DNA of 64,000 nucleotides from Butyrivibrio sp. (GCA_015056585.1 SVFZ01000053.1:1-64000), one strand, 5' to 3'. Positions 8,649-16,185 are shown, counted from the stretch's first letter. The notes: generated from the sequence alone by a model not told the origin. A program made the numbers and translations.

Positions 8649-10177
8649 TGGGGCGAATTAAGTCAGCAAAACGAAATATAGCCTTTGGATATGTGGGACA
8701 GATTGCAACGGCTGTGATGTCGTTTATTCTGCGAAATGTCTTTATTCTGTATCTGAGTGAGAATCTGCTTGGTATTAACAGCACATATACGAATGTGCTG
8801 GCGCTTTTAAATATGGCGGAGCTTGGCATCGGTACAGCGCTGAACTTTAGCCTCTATGAGCCTGTCGCAAGAGGTGATAAGGAGAAGATAAAATCCTACA
8901 TGCAGCTGTACAGAAAGGCCTATTACGTAATAGCCATGGTTGTGGCTGTTATTGGTCTTGCGCTGGTGCCTTTTTTGAAGTACCTTGTCAAAAATCCCGG
9001 AGAAATGACTGTCAGGGATATGACACTGTACTACCTTATTTTCCTGTTCAACACGGTAAGCAGTTATTTTGTCGCTTATAAGTACAGTCTTATAAATGCT
9101 GAGCAAAAGAACTATGTTCAGACCAATATTATAACTATAACCAAGATATTTACTGTAATTTTCCAGATAATTGTAGTTGTAACCACAAAGAATTTTTATC
9201 TGTTCCTTCTGACAGATGCATTTATTCAGCTGATACAGAAGATATTTGTATCAAGATTTCTTGATAATATGTATCCGTTCCTTAGGGAAAAGAATGTAAA
9301 GCCCCTTCTCAAGGAAGAAAGTGACCTTGTATGGAGCAAGACCAAGGCACTTGTTTTTCACAAGGTTGGAGATGTGGCAAGGCTGCAGACTGATGCCATT
9401 ATCATATCTTCTTTAATAGAGGTAAGGATTGCAGGTCATGTGGATAACTATAACCTTGTTATCAGCACGGTTTCGAACTTTGTGAATATACTTTTCAACT
9501 CTGTTATATCAAGCTTTGGAAATCTGATCGCAACAGAGTCCAAGCAGAAGCAGTTTGACATATTCAAGGTTTACAGATTTTTTGCATCCTGGATTTACGG
9601 CTTTTCCTGCGTGGGGTTCATGGTTCTTTTGACACCGCTGGTTAAACTGTGGCTGGGTGACAACTGGCTTCTTCCTTCAGCTGCTGTATATTGTATTTTG
9701 ATTGATTACTATTTTAAGGGTGACAGGATTGTCCTTAGTAACTACAAGACTGCAGCAGGCGTTTTTGAGCAGGATAAGTATCTGGCGCTTATTCAGGGCA
9801 TTGTAAATCTGGTGATCTCAATATGGCTGGTGCAGACACCGCTTGGACTTACAGGTGTTTATATAGGAACTATTGTTTCAGGGCTTATTGCCAATGTGAC
9901 TAAGCCGGTGATCATTTACAGAACCTGTTTTGACAAGGGAGCATCTGAGTACTTTATTGACAGTGCGAAGTATCTTGTAAGCCTTATTGCTGTGCTTATT
10001 ACCTGTAACCTGATAAGTTCTGTTGTGCTTGCTAAGCTGTCGATACTCACATGGATCCTTATGGGTGTAATAATAACTATTGTTTTTAATGGCGTATATT
10101 TTATCCTGTATGGGCGAAGCAGGGAATTTAAGTATTTATGGGAAAAGGTAAGCGGAAAATTTTTTAAGAAACTATGA
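8648..10177 (+). CDS. Wzx-like polysaccharide flippase (MATE/MVF superfamily)
   Basis: A 509-residue protein with twelve to fourteen membrane segments and the usual N-terminus of the family, basic residues followed by NIAFGYVGQIATAVMSFILR. A short charged loop near residues 205-230 separates the halves. Such proteins move undecaprenyl-linked repeat units across the membrane for Wzy polymerisation. Start and stop overlaps with both neighbours (TAATG upstream, ATGA downstream) tie it into the operon. Together with the Wzy-like gene it defines a Wzx/Wzy-type pathway. Substrate is unknown. Confidence 0.9.
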   Translation: MGRIKSAKRNIAFGYVGQIATAVMSFILRNVFILYLSENLLGINSTYTNVLALLNMAELGIGTALNFSLYEPVARGDKEKIKSYMQLYRKAYYVIAMVVAVIGLALVPFLKYLVKNPGEMTVRDMTLYYLIFLFNTVSSYFVAYKYSLINAEQKNYVQTNIITITKIFTVIFQIIVVVTTKNFYLFLLTDAFIQLIQKIFVSRFLDNMYPFLREKNVKPLLKEESDLVWSKTKALVFHKVGDVARLQTDAIIISSLIEVRIAGHVDNYNLVISTVSNFVNILFNSVISSFGNLIATESKQKQFDIFKVYRFFASWIYGFSCVGFMVLLTPLVKLWLGDNWLLPSAAVYCILIDYYFKGDRIVLSNYKTAAGVFEQDKYLALIQGIVNLVISIWLVQTPLGLTGVYIGTIVSGLIANVTKPVIIYRTCFDKGASEYFIDSAKYLVSLIAVLITCNLISSVVLAKLSILTWILMGVIITIVFNGVYFILYGRSREFKYLWEKVSGKFFKKL

Positions 10178-10188
10178 CAGGAGTGCAT

Positions 10189-11454
10189 ATGGCGGATAAC
10201 AGGACCACAAGTCTTGTAGACGAGACGATCAGGCAACTGGATAATATCATGAACATTACTCCGAGGCAGGCAGCTAAGGATGTTGTTAAGAAGGCTATGG
10301 GTAGATCCGTAAGGAGCAAGGATCCTATGTTTTGGCCATCGGGAATGCTGATTCTGGGCCTTGTTACCTCTTTGGGCATTTTGAAGGAAGATGATAAGCT
10401 CAAGGCTAAGGCGCTTAAGTCTCTTGATGATCATTTAAAGCTTTGGCAGACCAGATATGGTGGTAGGCTGGATTTTGTGGATGATGCACTGGCAGGTTAC
10501 GGGGTGATAAGACTCTATGAAAAGACACAGGACCAAACCCACAGACAGATTATAGATCGGATCAACCAATTCGTATTAGAAGCCCCTACGGATTATGCGG
10601 GTTCAATTATTTACAATAAAGGCAAGGGAAATACCTGCATATTTTCGGACGGAATCGGACAGACTACTATGTTTATGGCTGCGTTCATCAGAATGAAGAT
10701 GATCATTCAGGAGCAGTTGTATGATGGACGAAATGAATCCGAGATACAGTACTATTCCGAATCTGACTATTTAAATGAGATTTCAAAGCTCTATATCCAA
10801 TTTATCAATTTCTACAGATACGGAAGGGACAAGAAGAGCGGGCTTATTTATCATGGATACAGCTTGATCGGTAGAAATGATCTTGACTATGACAGCAGGA
10901 AAACTATCGCTGCCAGAGTCGCTAAAGAATACTCTATGGAGCATGAGTGCCAAAGGCATGGACTTCTTGGATGGGGAAGAGCTTGTGGCTGGCTTATGAT
11001 GGGACTCTCAGAGTCGGCAGGGCTTGAGAAATACCTTTTACAAAAGGGAAAAACTATTTCACAGCGCACGGATTTCAGTCTGATCCAATGGTTTGTGGAA
11101 CTTTGTAACATCGTTATGGACTATCAGAGGGATGATGGCGGATGGAGCTGGCAGATTCAGGCAATTGACGGACATATAGATATGTCAGCCACCGGTATGA
11201 TCGCATATTCGCTGGCAAAGGGCATCAGTGAAGGGATTATTGAGAAAGATAGTGAAATACATGACAGGGTTGAAAAGAGCCTCGATAGAGCTGTGGAGTG
11301 TATGCTGGCACATACTAAGGATGGTGTTGTTCTGGATGCACTCAGCTCTTGTGATGATTTCGGCGTTCACTACCAGAGCTACGGAAATTTCCCATGGGGA
11401 CAGGGCGCAGCTCTTGCAGCAATCGCCGCCACAATGAGCAGGGATGCAAAATGA
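10189..11454 (+). CDS. GH88/GH105-like (alpha/alpha)6-barrel protein
   Basis: A 421-residue protein with no signal peptide, resembling unsaturated glucuronyl and rhamnogalacturonyl hydrolases. Matching blocks are FSDGIGQTTMFMAAFIRM near residue 152, LLGWGRACGWLMMGLSE near 258 (family pattern WxRGNGW), and MSATGMIAYSLAKGI near residues 330-344. Residues of the family's catalytic aspartates should be checked by alignment because the central motif is degenerate (RACGW for RGNGW). The ATG at 10189 with AGGAG five bases upstream is preferred to the overlapping ATG at 10174. As the last gene of a synthesis operon before a terminator it may trim or edit the glycan or a by-product. The role is inferred. 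Confidence 0.65.
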   Translation: MADNRTTSLVDETIRQLDNIMNITPRQAAKDVVKKAMGRSVRSKDPMFWPSGMLILGLVTSLGILKEDDKLKAKALKSLDDHLKLWQTRYGGRLDFVDDALAGYGVIRLYEKTQDQTHRQIIDRINQFVLEAPTDYAGSIIYNKGKGNTCIFSDGIGQTTMFMAAFIRMKMIIQEQLYDGRNESEIQYYSESDYLNEISKLYIQFINFYRYGRDKKSGLIYHGYSLIGRNDLDYDSRKTIAARVAKEYSMEHECQRHGLLGWGRACGWLMMGLSESAGLEKYLLQKGKTISQRTDFSLIQWFVELCNIVMDYQRDDGGWSWQIQAIDGHIDMSATGMIAYSLAKGISEGIIEKDSEIHDRVEKSLDRAVECMLAHTKDGVVLDALSSCDDFGVHYQSYGNFPWGQGAALAAIAATMSRDAK

Positions 11455-11463
11455 AATATACAG

Positions 11464-11511
11464 AAAAAAGTACCCGAAAATGGAGTTTATACTTCAAGCG
11501 GGTACTTTTTT
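11464..11511 (+). terminator. Intrinsic terminator of polysaccharide operon
   Basis: AAAAGTACCCG pairs with CGGGTACTTTT across a 22-base loop, followed by a T tract. It lies ten bases after the GH88-like gene stop and ends the left-hand operon. Confidence 0.85.
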
Positions 11512-11538
11512 ACTTGATTCATTATAAAAGGATGTAGG

Positions 11539-11796
11539 TCATCGAGCGGAAGCCCAGGTTATGCCATAGAGTTGCTCCATTAGTTTACGAAGTTCGTCTT
11601 TCATGCGGTTGCAGGCTGAAGCTTCATCAACAAAGTTAAGAACACCGATACGCTCCTTGTTATCCTGGAAAAAAACAGCCCAACCATCTGAGGTTTTGTC
11701 AAGGCAAATGCGATTTTTGTGATGCCCACCGATCTTATATAATTTGGATGGTACAAGATGTTCCTTAAAGTATTTCTTGAGTTCCTTGGTTGTCAT
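11539..11796 (-). CDS. Small protein of unknown function, immunity-protein-like
   Basis: An 85-residue soluble protein with GGAGGG eight bases before its ATG, so it is probably real. The layout is a charged N-terminal helix (TKELKKYFKEHLVPSKLY), then a hydrophobic beta-rich stretch containing CLDKTSDGWAVFFQDNKE, then a C-terminal helix. The PSKLY, KT-x3-GW and VFFQD pattern reminds me of small immunity proteins (Imm59-like), but this is recollection and weak. No toxin gene is adjacent. It is isolated, on the strand opposite to its neighbours, and has its own promoter with repeated operator-like sites. Confidence 0.6.
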   Translation of the reverse strand: MTTKELKKYFKEHLVPSKLYKIGGHHKNRICLDKTSDGWAVFFQDNKERIGVLNFVDEASACNRMKDELRKLMEQLYGITWASAR

Positions 11797-11836
11797 AATC
11801 TATTCCCTCCAACATAGTGGTTTTAAAATTCGTTTG

Positions 11837-11888
11837 ATGTAGTTTTGATTACTACATATAATATAACACATTACTACATGTCTGACAA
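11837..11888 (-). promoter_or_regulatory. Promoter with iterated operator-like sites for the 85-aa gene
   Basis: Read on the minus strand, TTGTCA (11888-11883) and TATATT (11865-11860) are 17 bases apart. The decamer ATGTAGTAAT occurs twice on this strand, inside the spacer (11879-11870) and just past the -10 (11858-11849). An inverted half-site, ACTACAT on the minus strand, follows at 11843-11837. Sites in and around the core promoter suggest repression by an unidentified DNA-binding protein. Confidence 0.6.
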
Positions 11889-11965
11889 CCCTGATATGGT
11901 CTGATTATTCGACAGATTTAAGAGAAATAGAATATACAGAATATTTAGTCTTCTTTTTGATATAT

Positions 11966-11992
11966 TAAGTAGCCGGGGAATGGGACCGATAT
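11966..11992 (+). promoter_or_regulatory. SigD (sigma-28) promoter for the calcium-binding-type protein
   Basis: TAAG, 16 bases, then CCGATAT: one mismatch to the Bacillus SigD consensus TAAA-N15/16-CCGATAT. Transcription should begin near 12000, leaving a leader of about 168 bases before the next gene. Confidence 0.75.
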
Positions 11993-12028
11993 AAAAGGTG
12001 CAATACATTTTACCAAGCTATGGAAAGC

Positions 12029-12079
12029 GTGGATCTTCATGGAGGAATAGTCTTCACAAGATGAAGGTTCACTTTTTTT
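12029..12079 (+). terminator. Leader hairpin with T tract (attenuator or sRNA terminator)
   Basis: GTGGATCTTCAT (12029-12040) pairs with ATGAAGGTTCAC (12061-12072), twelve pairs including two G-U, followed directly by seven T. The loop begins GGAGGA. It lies between the SigD promoter and the coding start, so it would end a short transcript of about 80 nt unless read through. The rest of the 371-base gap (11797-12167) holds the minus-strand promoter and a GCAAGGAGGTG ribosome site. Confidence 0.65.
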
Positions 12080-12167
12080 GCCCTTTTTTAAGGAAAGACA
12101 CGCCGGCTGCTGTGTTTGAATCTTAAAAAGGCTTAAGAAGGGTGCGCTTCATCAGCAAGGAGGTGCC

Positions 12168-13217
12168 ATGAAAATAGCACAAAGTAACGTCAACCTTGTC
12201 TCAAGTCACAAGTATTATGAGGAAAATGCTGTGACAGTCCAGAGCAGTGTCATGACCAGGGGCGCTTTTTTGGAAAATCTTCAGAATCAGGAGAAAAAAA
12301 TGGATTCTCTTGAGCTTGGTCAGGGAGATGATGGGGCCGTGAGCAGTGAGAATTATACTTCGCTTAAACCAGCTAAGACGGAGTATCTGGGGACGATAGA
12401 ATCTTCTTTGGAGGAACAGATTGCCGAGCTGCGGGCAAGGCTTTTACAGAATATCCTGAGTCTTCTTCAGATTTTTGGAGGCAATGGACAAAGCAGCGGT
12501 TACAAGGACATGATACGACAGACTTCAAACATGCTTACCAGCAACATGTTTGTAAAGACCACAACAGTCCAGATGACTCATACAGAGGAAGAAGTCACCT
12601 CTTTTACCGGTGACGGAATTGCTCTTACTGAGGATGGAAGAACCATTGATTTTAACGTAGGCTTTAGCATGTCGAGAAGGTTCTGTGAATATGCAGGCAT
12701 CAGCGTATCCAGCGCGGTGAGCCTTATAGACCCACTGGTTATAAATGTGGGAAGCGATATTACCAGCATATCGGATCAGAACTTTTTCTTTGACCTTGAC
12801 AGCGATGGCAGAGAGGAAAAAATCTCCGCTCCGGGAAATGGGACAGGATTTCTTGCCTATGATAAAAACGGAGACGGAATAATCAACAACGGAAACGAAC
12901 TCTTTGGAACAAAATCCGGCAATGGATTTAAAGATCTTTCCCAATATGATCTTGATAATAACGGTTGGATTGATGAAAATGATGAGATTTTCTACAAATT
13001 GAAGGTCTGGCTCAAAAATGAAGACGGCACGGATTCGCTACTCTCCCTCAGTGAAGCCGATGTCGGAGCTATCTATCTTGGAAACGCAGAAACTCAGTAC
13101 ACTCATCAGAACACCGAAAACTACATGGTATCAGCTATGATGAGGGCCAGCGGCGTATTTCTTAAGGAAAGCGGCGGCGTTGGAACTATACATCAGGTTG
13201 ACATGGCTGCACTGTAG
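12168..13217 (+). CDS. Calcium-binding-type (RTX/EF-loop-like) protein in the SigD regulon
   Basis: A 349-residue protein with no evident signal peptide. The N-terminal 150 residues are hydrophilic and helical (MKIAQSNVNLVSSHKYY). The C-terminal half has three acidic calcium-type loops: DLDSDGRE near 209, DKNGDGIINNGNELFG near 232-247, and DLDNNGWIDENDE near 261. The loops are followed by LKVWLKNEDGTD and a GTIHQVDMAAL tail. The loop-rich region matches the module that follows RTX repeats in FrpA/C-like proteins. I also recall a widespread uncharacterised family in flagellated bacteria with this same N-terminus and ending. AAGGAGG lies five bases before the ATG. The SigD promoter links it to motility; function is unknown. 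Confidence 0.8.
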   Translation: MKIAQSNVNLVSSHKYYEENAVTVQSSVMTRGAFLENLQNQEKKMDSLELGQGDDGAVSSENYTSLKPAKTEYLGTIESSLEEQIAELRARLLQNILSLLQIFGGNGQSSGYKDMIRQTSNMLTSNMFVKTTTVQMTHTEEEVTSFTGDGIALTEDGRTIDFNVGFSMSRRFCEYAGISVSSAVSLIDPLVINVGSDITSISDQNFFFDLDSDGREEKISAPGNGTGFLAYDKNGDGIINNGNELFGTKSGNGFKDLSQYDLDNNGWIDENDEIFYKLKVWLKNEDGTDSLLSLSEADVGAIYLGNAETQYTHQNTENYMVSAMMRASGVFLKESGGVGTIHQVDMAAL

Positions 13218-13277
13218 GGGAAATACCTTTACAGAATTATGATTTGTTTTTTCAAATAAAAAAAAGTTGCATGTAAA

Positions 13278-13311
13278 AAGCCGGGAACCTTATGGATGAG
13301 GTTTCCGGCTT
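13278..13311 (+). terminator. Probable terminator hairpin after the calcium-binding-type gene
   Basis: AAGCCGGGAACCT pairs with GGTTTCCGGCTT over a short loop (13278-13291 with 13298-13311, one G-U). No strong T tract follows on the plus strand, so it may act as a stem-only terminator or mRNA 3' end. The preceding A-rich run would be the U tract on the other strand. Confidence 0.55.
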
Positions 13312-13320
13312 ATAAACTGT

Positions 13321-13411
13321 AATAAATAGTAATAAGTTGTAATGAAAAATAATAGTTGTAATAAATAGTAATAAGTTGTAATATAACATTGAAATAGTAA
13401 TAAGTTGTAAT
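13321..13411 (+). repeat. Three direct repeats AATAGTAATAAGTTGTAAT before an ATPase gene
   Basis: Near-identical copies occupy 13321-13343, 13360-13382 and 13392-13411, with a partial copy (AATAGTTGTAAT) at 13351-13362. The last ends fourteen bases before the ATPase ATG. A possible core promoter, TTGTAA-N17-TAATAT (13356-13384), lies within them, so the repeats are placed as an operator array would be. They are AT-rich and short, and slippage expansion is an alternative. Confidence 0.7.
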
Positions 13412-13425
13412 AAAAAGGAGCCAGT

Positions 13426-14472
13426 ATGAAAAACAATCCTTTTAGCCTGGATTTTGGTGCGGAGCCAAATCTTTTTATCCCTAGAAAAGCAGAGCATAAT
13501 ACCATTGTGGAAACTTTTAATTCTGAAACCCCGTCTACGCACATCTTCCTGATTATTGGAGCAAGGGGTACAGGGAAGACAGTACTGATGACTTCAGTAT
13601 CACATGAGCTTCGAGAACAACCTGAGTGGATACATATAGATCTAAATGCGGAAGGGAATATTCTAAATTCATTGGCATCAAACCTTTATAAGCTTACTAA
13701 GAGCAAATTTCCTAAGGTGAAGTTCAGCTTTTCAGTTAAAGGCGTTGGAGTGTCAATGGAAAAGGAAGAGAAGTATTATGATGTTCAGGCTGATATAGAT
13801 GAAATGCTTGGAATTCTTGCAAAGAAGAATATTAGAGTGTTGATTACACTTGATGAGGCAGCTAATTCAAAGGATATTCGTGAATTCACCACATATTTTC
13901 AGCATAGTATCAGAGAAAAGCTACCGGTATTTGTTATTATGACAGGTCTATATAAGAATATCCGGGCCTTGCAGAACAATCGCTCACAAACTTTTTTGAA
14001 ACGAGCTCCAAGAATAAACCTTGGACCGTTGTCATACAGCAGAATATCCAGGCAATATGAAAAGGTATTTGATATTGCGCCCGGTGATTCTGATCTGTTG
14101 ACCAGACATACTAATGGGTATTCATATGGATTTCAGATACTGGGATATCTACTGTATGAAGCAGGGAAGAAATTTGTAGATGATGAACTTCTGAAGGAAT
14201 ACAAGATAAATCTGGAGGAATCATCATATGATAAAATATGGGAAGAACTGTCTGAAGGTGAAAAGTCAGTAGCAATTGCATGTGCAAAGGCCGGGGAAAA
14301 TGCTACAGTGAAAGAGACCAGGGAAATAGCTTCTATGGATTCCAACAAATTTTCCACTTATCAGGATACGTTGGAAAAGAGTGGGATTTTATCATCGACA
14401 TCATCATTTGGAAGAGTACGTTTCAGCTTGCCGTATTTTGATGAATTTGTGCTTAGACAAGATGTACTGTAA
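13426..14472 (+). CDS. AAA-family ATP-binding protein with C-terminal winged helix
   Basis: A 348-residue soluble ATPase. Walker A is GARGTGKT at about residues 45-52. Walker B is VLITLDEA at about 137-144. Arginine-rich sensor-like blocks follow, and about 80 C-terminal residues look like a winged-helix domain (EKSVAIACAKAGENATVKETR). This is the layout of the archaeal-type/AAA_16 STAND-like ATPases common as orphan genes in Firmicutes, often with mobile or defence genes, though no partner is visible here. AAAAAGGAG precedes the ATG. The gene stands alone between two hairpins, behind iterated repeats that may control it. Biological role unknown. Confidence 0.8.
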   Translation: MKNNPFSLDFGAEPNLFIPRKAEHNTIVETFNSETPSTHIFLIIGARGTGKTVLMTSVSHELREQPEWIHIDLNAEGNILNSLASNLYKLTKSKFPKVKFSFSVKGVGVSMEKEEKYYDVQADIDEMLGILAKKNIRVLITLDEAANSKDIREFTTYFQHSIREKLPVFVIMTGLYKNIRALQNNRSQTFLKRAPRINLGPLSYSRISRQYEKVFDIAPGDSDLLTRHTNGYSYGFQILGYLLYEAGKKFVDDELLKEYKINLEESSYDKIWEELSEGEKSVAIACAKAGENATVKETREIASMDSNKFSTYQDTLEKSGILSSTSSFGRVRFSLPYFDEFVLRQDVL

Positions 14473-14478
14473 AGAAAA

Positions 14479-14525
14479 GAGCTGCTTATGATGATCGATC
14501 ATCAATATAAGCAGCTCATATTTTT
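14479..14525. terminator. Bidirectional terminator between convergent genes
   Basis: GAGCTGCTTAT (14479-14489) pairs perfectly with ATAAGCAGCTC (14507-14517). The loop contains a second palindrome (GATGATCGATCATC). ATATTTTT follows on the plus strand and TCTTTTCTTT on the minus strand, so it can serve both the ATPase and mscS genes. Confidence 0.85.
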
Positions 14526-14528
14526 AAG

Positions 14529-15311
14529 TTACTCATTTCCCTGCATAACAACAAGTTTGTTATAAGGAATCTCGATATTTGCTTCTTTGAAGCGGTTCAT
14601 GATCTCTACAAGACAGTCAGAACAGGATGTGGGATTGTCCTTGAAATCTCTGGTTTCAACAAGGGCTCTTAGTGTAACCCCGCTGTCGTCACAGCTTTTA
14701 CAGAGTACATTTGGACGAGGCCCGTAGTGCTTGGGATGAGATTCAATAACATCTGCAATTATATCCATTGCCTTTCTCATGTTGGTGCCGTAAGCAACTG
14801 ACACTGTAATGGGAAAAGAAAATGATTTTTCCTGAGTGTAATTTACAATCGTTGCACTGCCTACAACAGAGTTGGGGACATAGATTATCTCATTCTGATA
14901 GGTCTTGATAACGGTGTGTCTTAATGTAATGTTTTCAACATAGCCGGGCTCAATAGAATCAATTGCTATTCTGTCACCGATATCAAATGGACGGGATCTT
15001 GAGGCAGACAGCGCTATTCCCGCAAAGACATTGGCCAGTGTTGACTGGGCTGCAAGACCGAGAACGACAGCAGCGATTCCGGATGATGCAATCGCAGTCT
15101 CCCAGGTTTTGGAGAACGCCGGTATCCAAGCCATGGCATAAAATACAGCAGCAGCCCAAATAACAGCCGTTATAATACCTTTCAGGAACATGAGGTGGAG
15201 CTTGCCTCTTAAGAGTTCTTTACTGAGATATTTATTAAGTATAAGATTCAGAATATATGCAACTATAAAGGGAAGGATGTACTTAAGAAAAATAGCGAGT
15301 ACTTCTTTCAT
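14529..15311 (-). CDS. Small-conductance mechanosensitive channel (MscS family)
   Basis: A 260-residue inner-membrane channel that would release solutes on hypo-osmotic shock. Two N-terminal membrane segments (about residues 5-24 and 43-66) precede the pore-lining helix at about 75-104, which contains the Gly/Ala-rich stretch SSGIAAVVLGLAAQSTLANV. RPFDIGDRI opens the beta domain, and IIYVPNSVV plus the VNYTQ strand are standard MscS features. It has three helices, like E. coli MscS. Its ribosome site lies in the 3' end of the HicB-like gene two bases upstream, so the pair is co-transcribed. Confidence 0.93.
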   Translation of the reverse strand: MKEVLAIFLKYILPFIVAYILNLILNKYLSKELLRGKLHLMFLKGIITAVIWAAAVFYAMAWIPAFSKTWETAIASSGIAAVVLGLAAQSTLANVFAGIALSASRSRPFDIGDRIAIDSIEPGYVENITLRHTVIKTYQNEIIYVPNSVVGSATIVNYTQEKSFSFPITVSVAYGTNMRKAMDIIADVIESHPKHYGPRPNVLCKSCDDSGVTLRALVETRDFKDNPTSCSDCLVEIMNRFKEANIEIPYNKLVVMQGNE

Positions 15312-15313
15312 TA

Positions 15314-15523
15314 TTATTCGTCCTCCCCGTCATCTTCACCTTCCATGTCCTTAAAAGCAAGCATGGAATCGATGATATCTTCAAAATCTTCCTGCAATTC
15401 CTCTAAAGTATCCCCTTCATAGGTGTAAATGAGGCCGTCTATTTCAACTTCTCCCGTGTAATAGTCACATTTCTTATCATAGTTCACCGTTCCGGTGTAA
15501 CCTTCATAAGTCAGTTTGTCCAT
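15314..15523 (-). CDS. HicB-like small protein
   Basis: A 69-residue acidic protein with the partial RNase-H-like fold of HicB antitoxins: KLTYEGYTGTVNYDKKCDYYTGEV, then GLIYTYEGDTLEELQEDFEDIIDSML, then an acidic tail. It lacks an added DNA-binding domain and no HicA toxin is next to it, so it is better viewed as a stand-alone HicB-like protein than as half of a toxin-antitoxin pair. The ATG at 15523 with GGGAGG a few bases before it is preferred to a TTG at 15538. It is followed within two bases by mscS. Confidence 0.75.
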   Translation of the reverse strand: MDKLTYEGYTGTVNYDKKCDYYTGEVEIDGLIYTYEGDTLEELQEDFEDIIDSMLAFKDMEGEDDGEDE

Positions 15524-15535
15524 TATTCCTCCCTG

Positions 15536-15572
15536 CAAAAAAACTCCTGCGGCATAATATATGTCGCAGGAG
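15536..15572 (-). terminator. Terminator of hsp20, abutting the HicB-like RBS
   Basis: On the minus strand CTCCTGCGACATA pairs with TATGCCGCAGGAG (13 pairs, one G-U) with a three-base loop, followed by seven T. It sits just upstream of the GGGAGG ribosome site of the HicB-like gene, so hicB-mscS expression must come from read-through or a promoter hidden in this short gap. Confidence 0.85.
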
Positions 15573-15673
15573 CCGATTTACCTTTTAAAGCTGTTCATGA
15601 TATTTGCAGGTAAAGCAAATTCCAAATTTAAAAATCATTAGCAGATATCAAACCCGTCAAGGCAGTCTTTTGA

Positions 15674-16138
15674 TCAGTCCTTGACTTCAATCCTTGATAC
15701 TTCCTCTTTCTCAGGGATGGCTTCCTTCTTAGGAATATTGACTGTCAGCACACCATTTCTATACTGGGCAATGATGTCCTCAGCTTTAAGGTCATTTACC
15801 TTAAAGGATCTCTGGTAGGAAGAAGTTCTTCTCTCACGACGAATATACTTGCCATTATTATCTTTTTCATCACTATTTTCGCTGTGAGAGGCACTGATTG
15901 TCAAGACATCATTTTTGAGGTCAATCTTGATATCTTCCTTATTAAATCCGGGAAGCTCGGCTTCAAGCTGATAGCAGTTATCTTTTTCAATAACGTCAGT
16001 TCTCATAAGAGATGTGAAATTACCTGCATCCTGTCTTTCATTGTCGGCTCTGCACATTCCGTTCCAGAAACTGTCATTAAAGAAATCATCCATCTCATCA
16101 AATAAATTATTGTTACTCCATAACATAGGCATCAACAT
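15674..16138 (-). CDS. hsp20: Hsp20/alpha-crystallin small heat-shock protein
   Basis: A 154-residue ATP-independent holdase that binds unfolding proteins in the cytoplasm. The alpha-crystallin domain runs from about residue 44 to 138: RTDVIEKDNCYQLEAELPG, then the DIKIDLKNDVLTISAS strand pair, then YQRSFKV and the hallmark YRNGVLTVNIPK. A hydrophobic N-terminal arm and an IEV tail motif, usual for oligomer contacts, are present. AAGGAG lies nine bases before the ATG at 16138, which is preferred to an upstream GTG. Control is by HrcA, judging from the CIRCE site in the leader. Confidence 0.95.
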   Translation of the reverse strand: MLMPMLWSNNNLFDEMDDFFNDSFWNGMCRADNERQDAGNFTSLMRTDVIEKDNCYQLEAELPGFNKEDIKIDLKNDVLTISASHSENSDEKDNNGKYIRRERRTSSYQRSFKVNDLKAEDIIAQYRNGVLTVNIPKKEAIPEKEEVSRIEVKD

Positions 16139-16185
16139 AATCACTCACTCCTTTACTATGAAAATATTTTTTGTTGTAGTTGTTA

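Noticed and set aside
13321..13411. Possible small CRISPR array from repeated AT-rich units
   Set aside because: Spacers are 9-16 bases and unequal, units are not palindromic, and no cas genes are near. Treated as direct repeats.
13252..13544. Minus-strand ORFs rich in Tyr-Leu-Leu over the repeat region
   Set aside because: They arise from translating the repeats, have no ribosome site, and overlap the ATPase gene start.
15314..15523. HicAB toxin-antitoxin module
   Set aside because: No HicA-like gene (about 60 residues with a central GSH motif) on either side; only the HicB-like protein is present.
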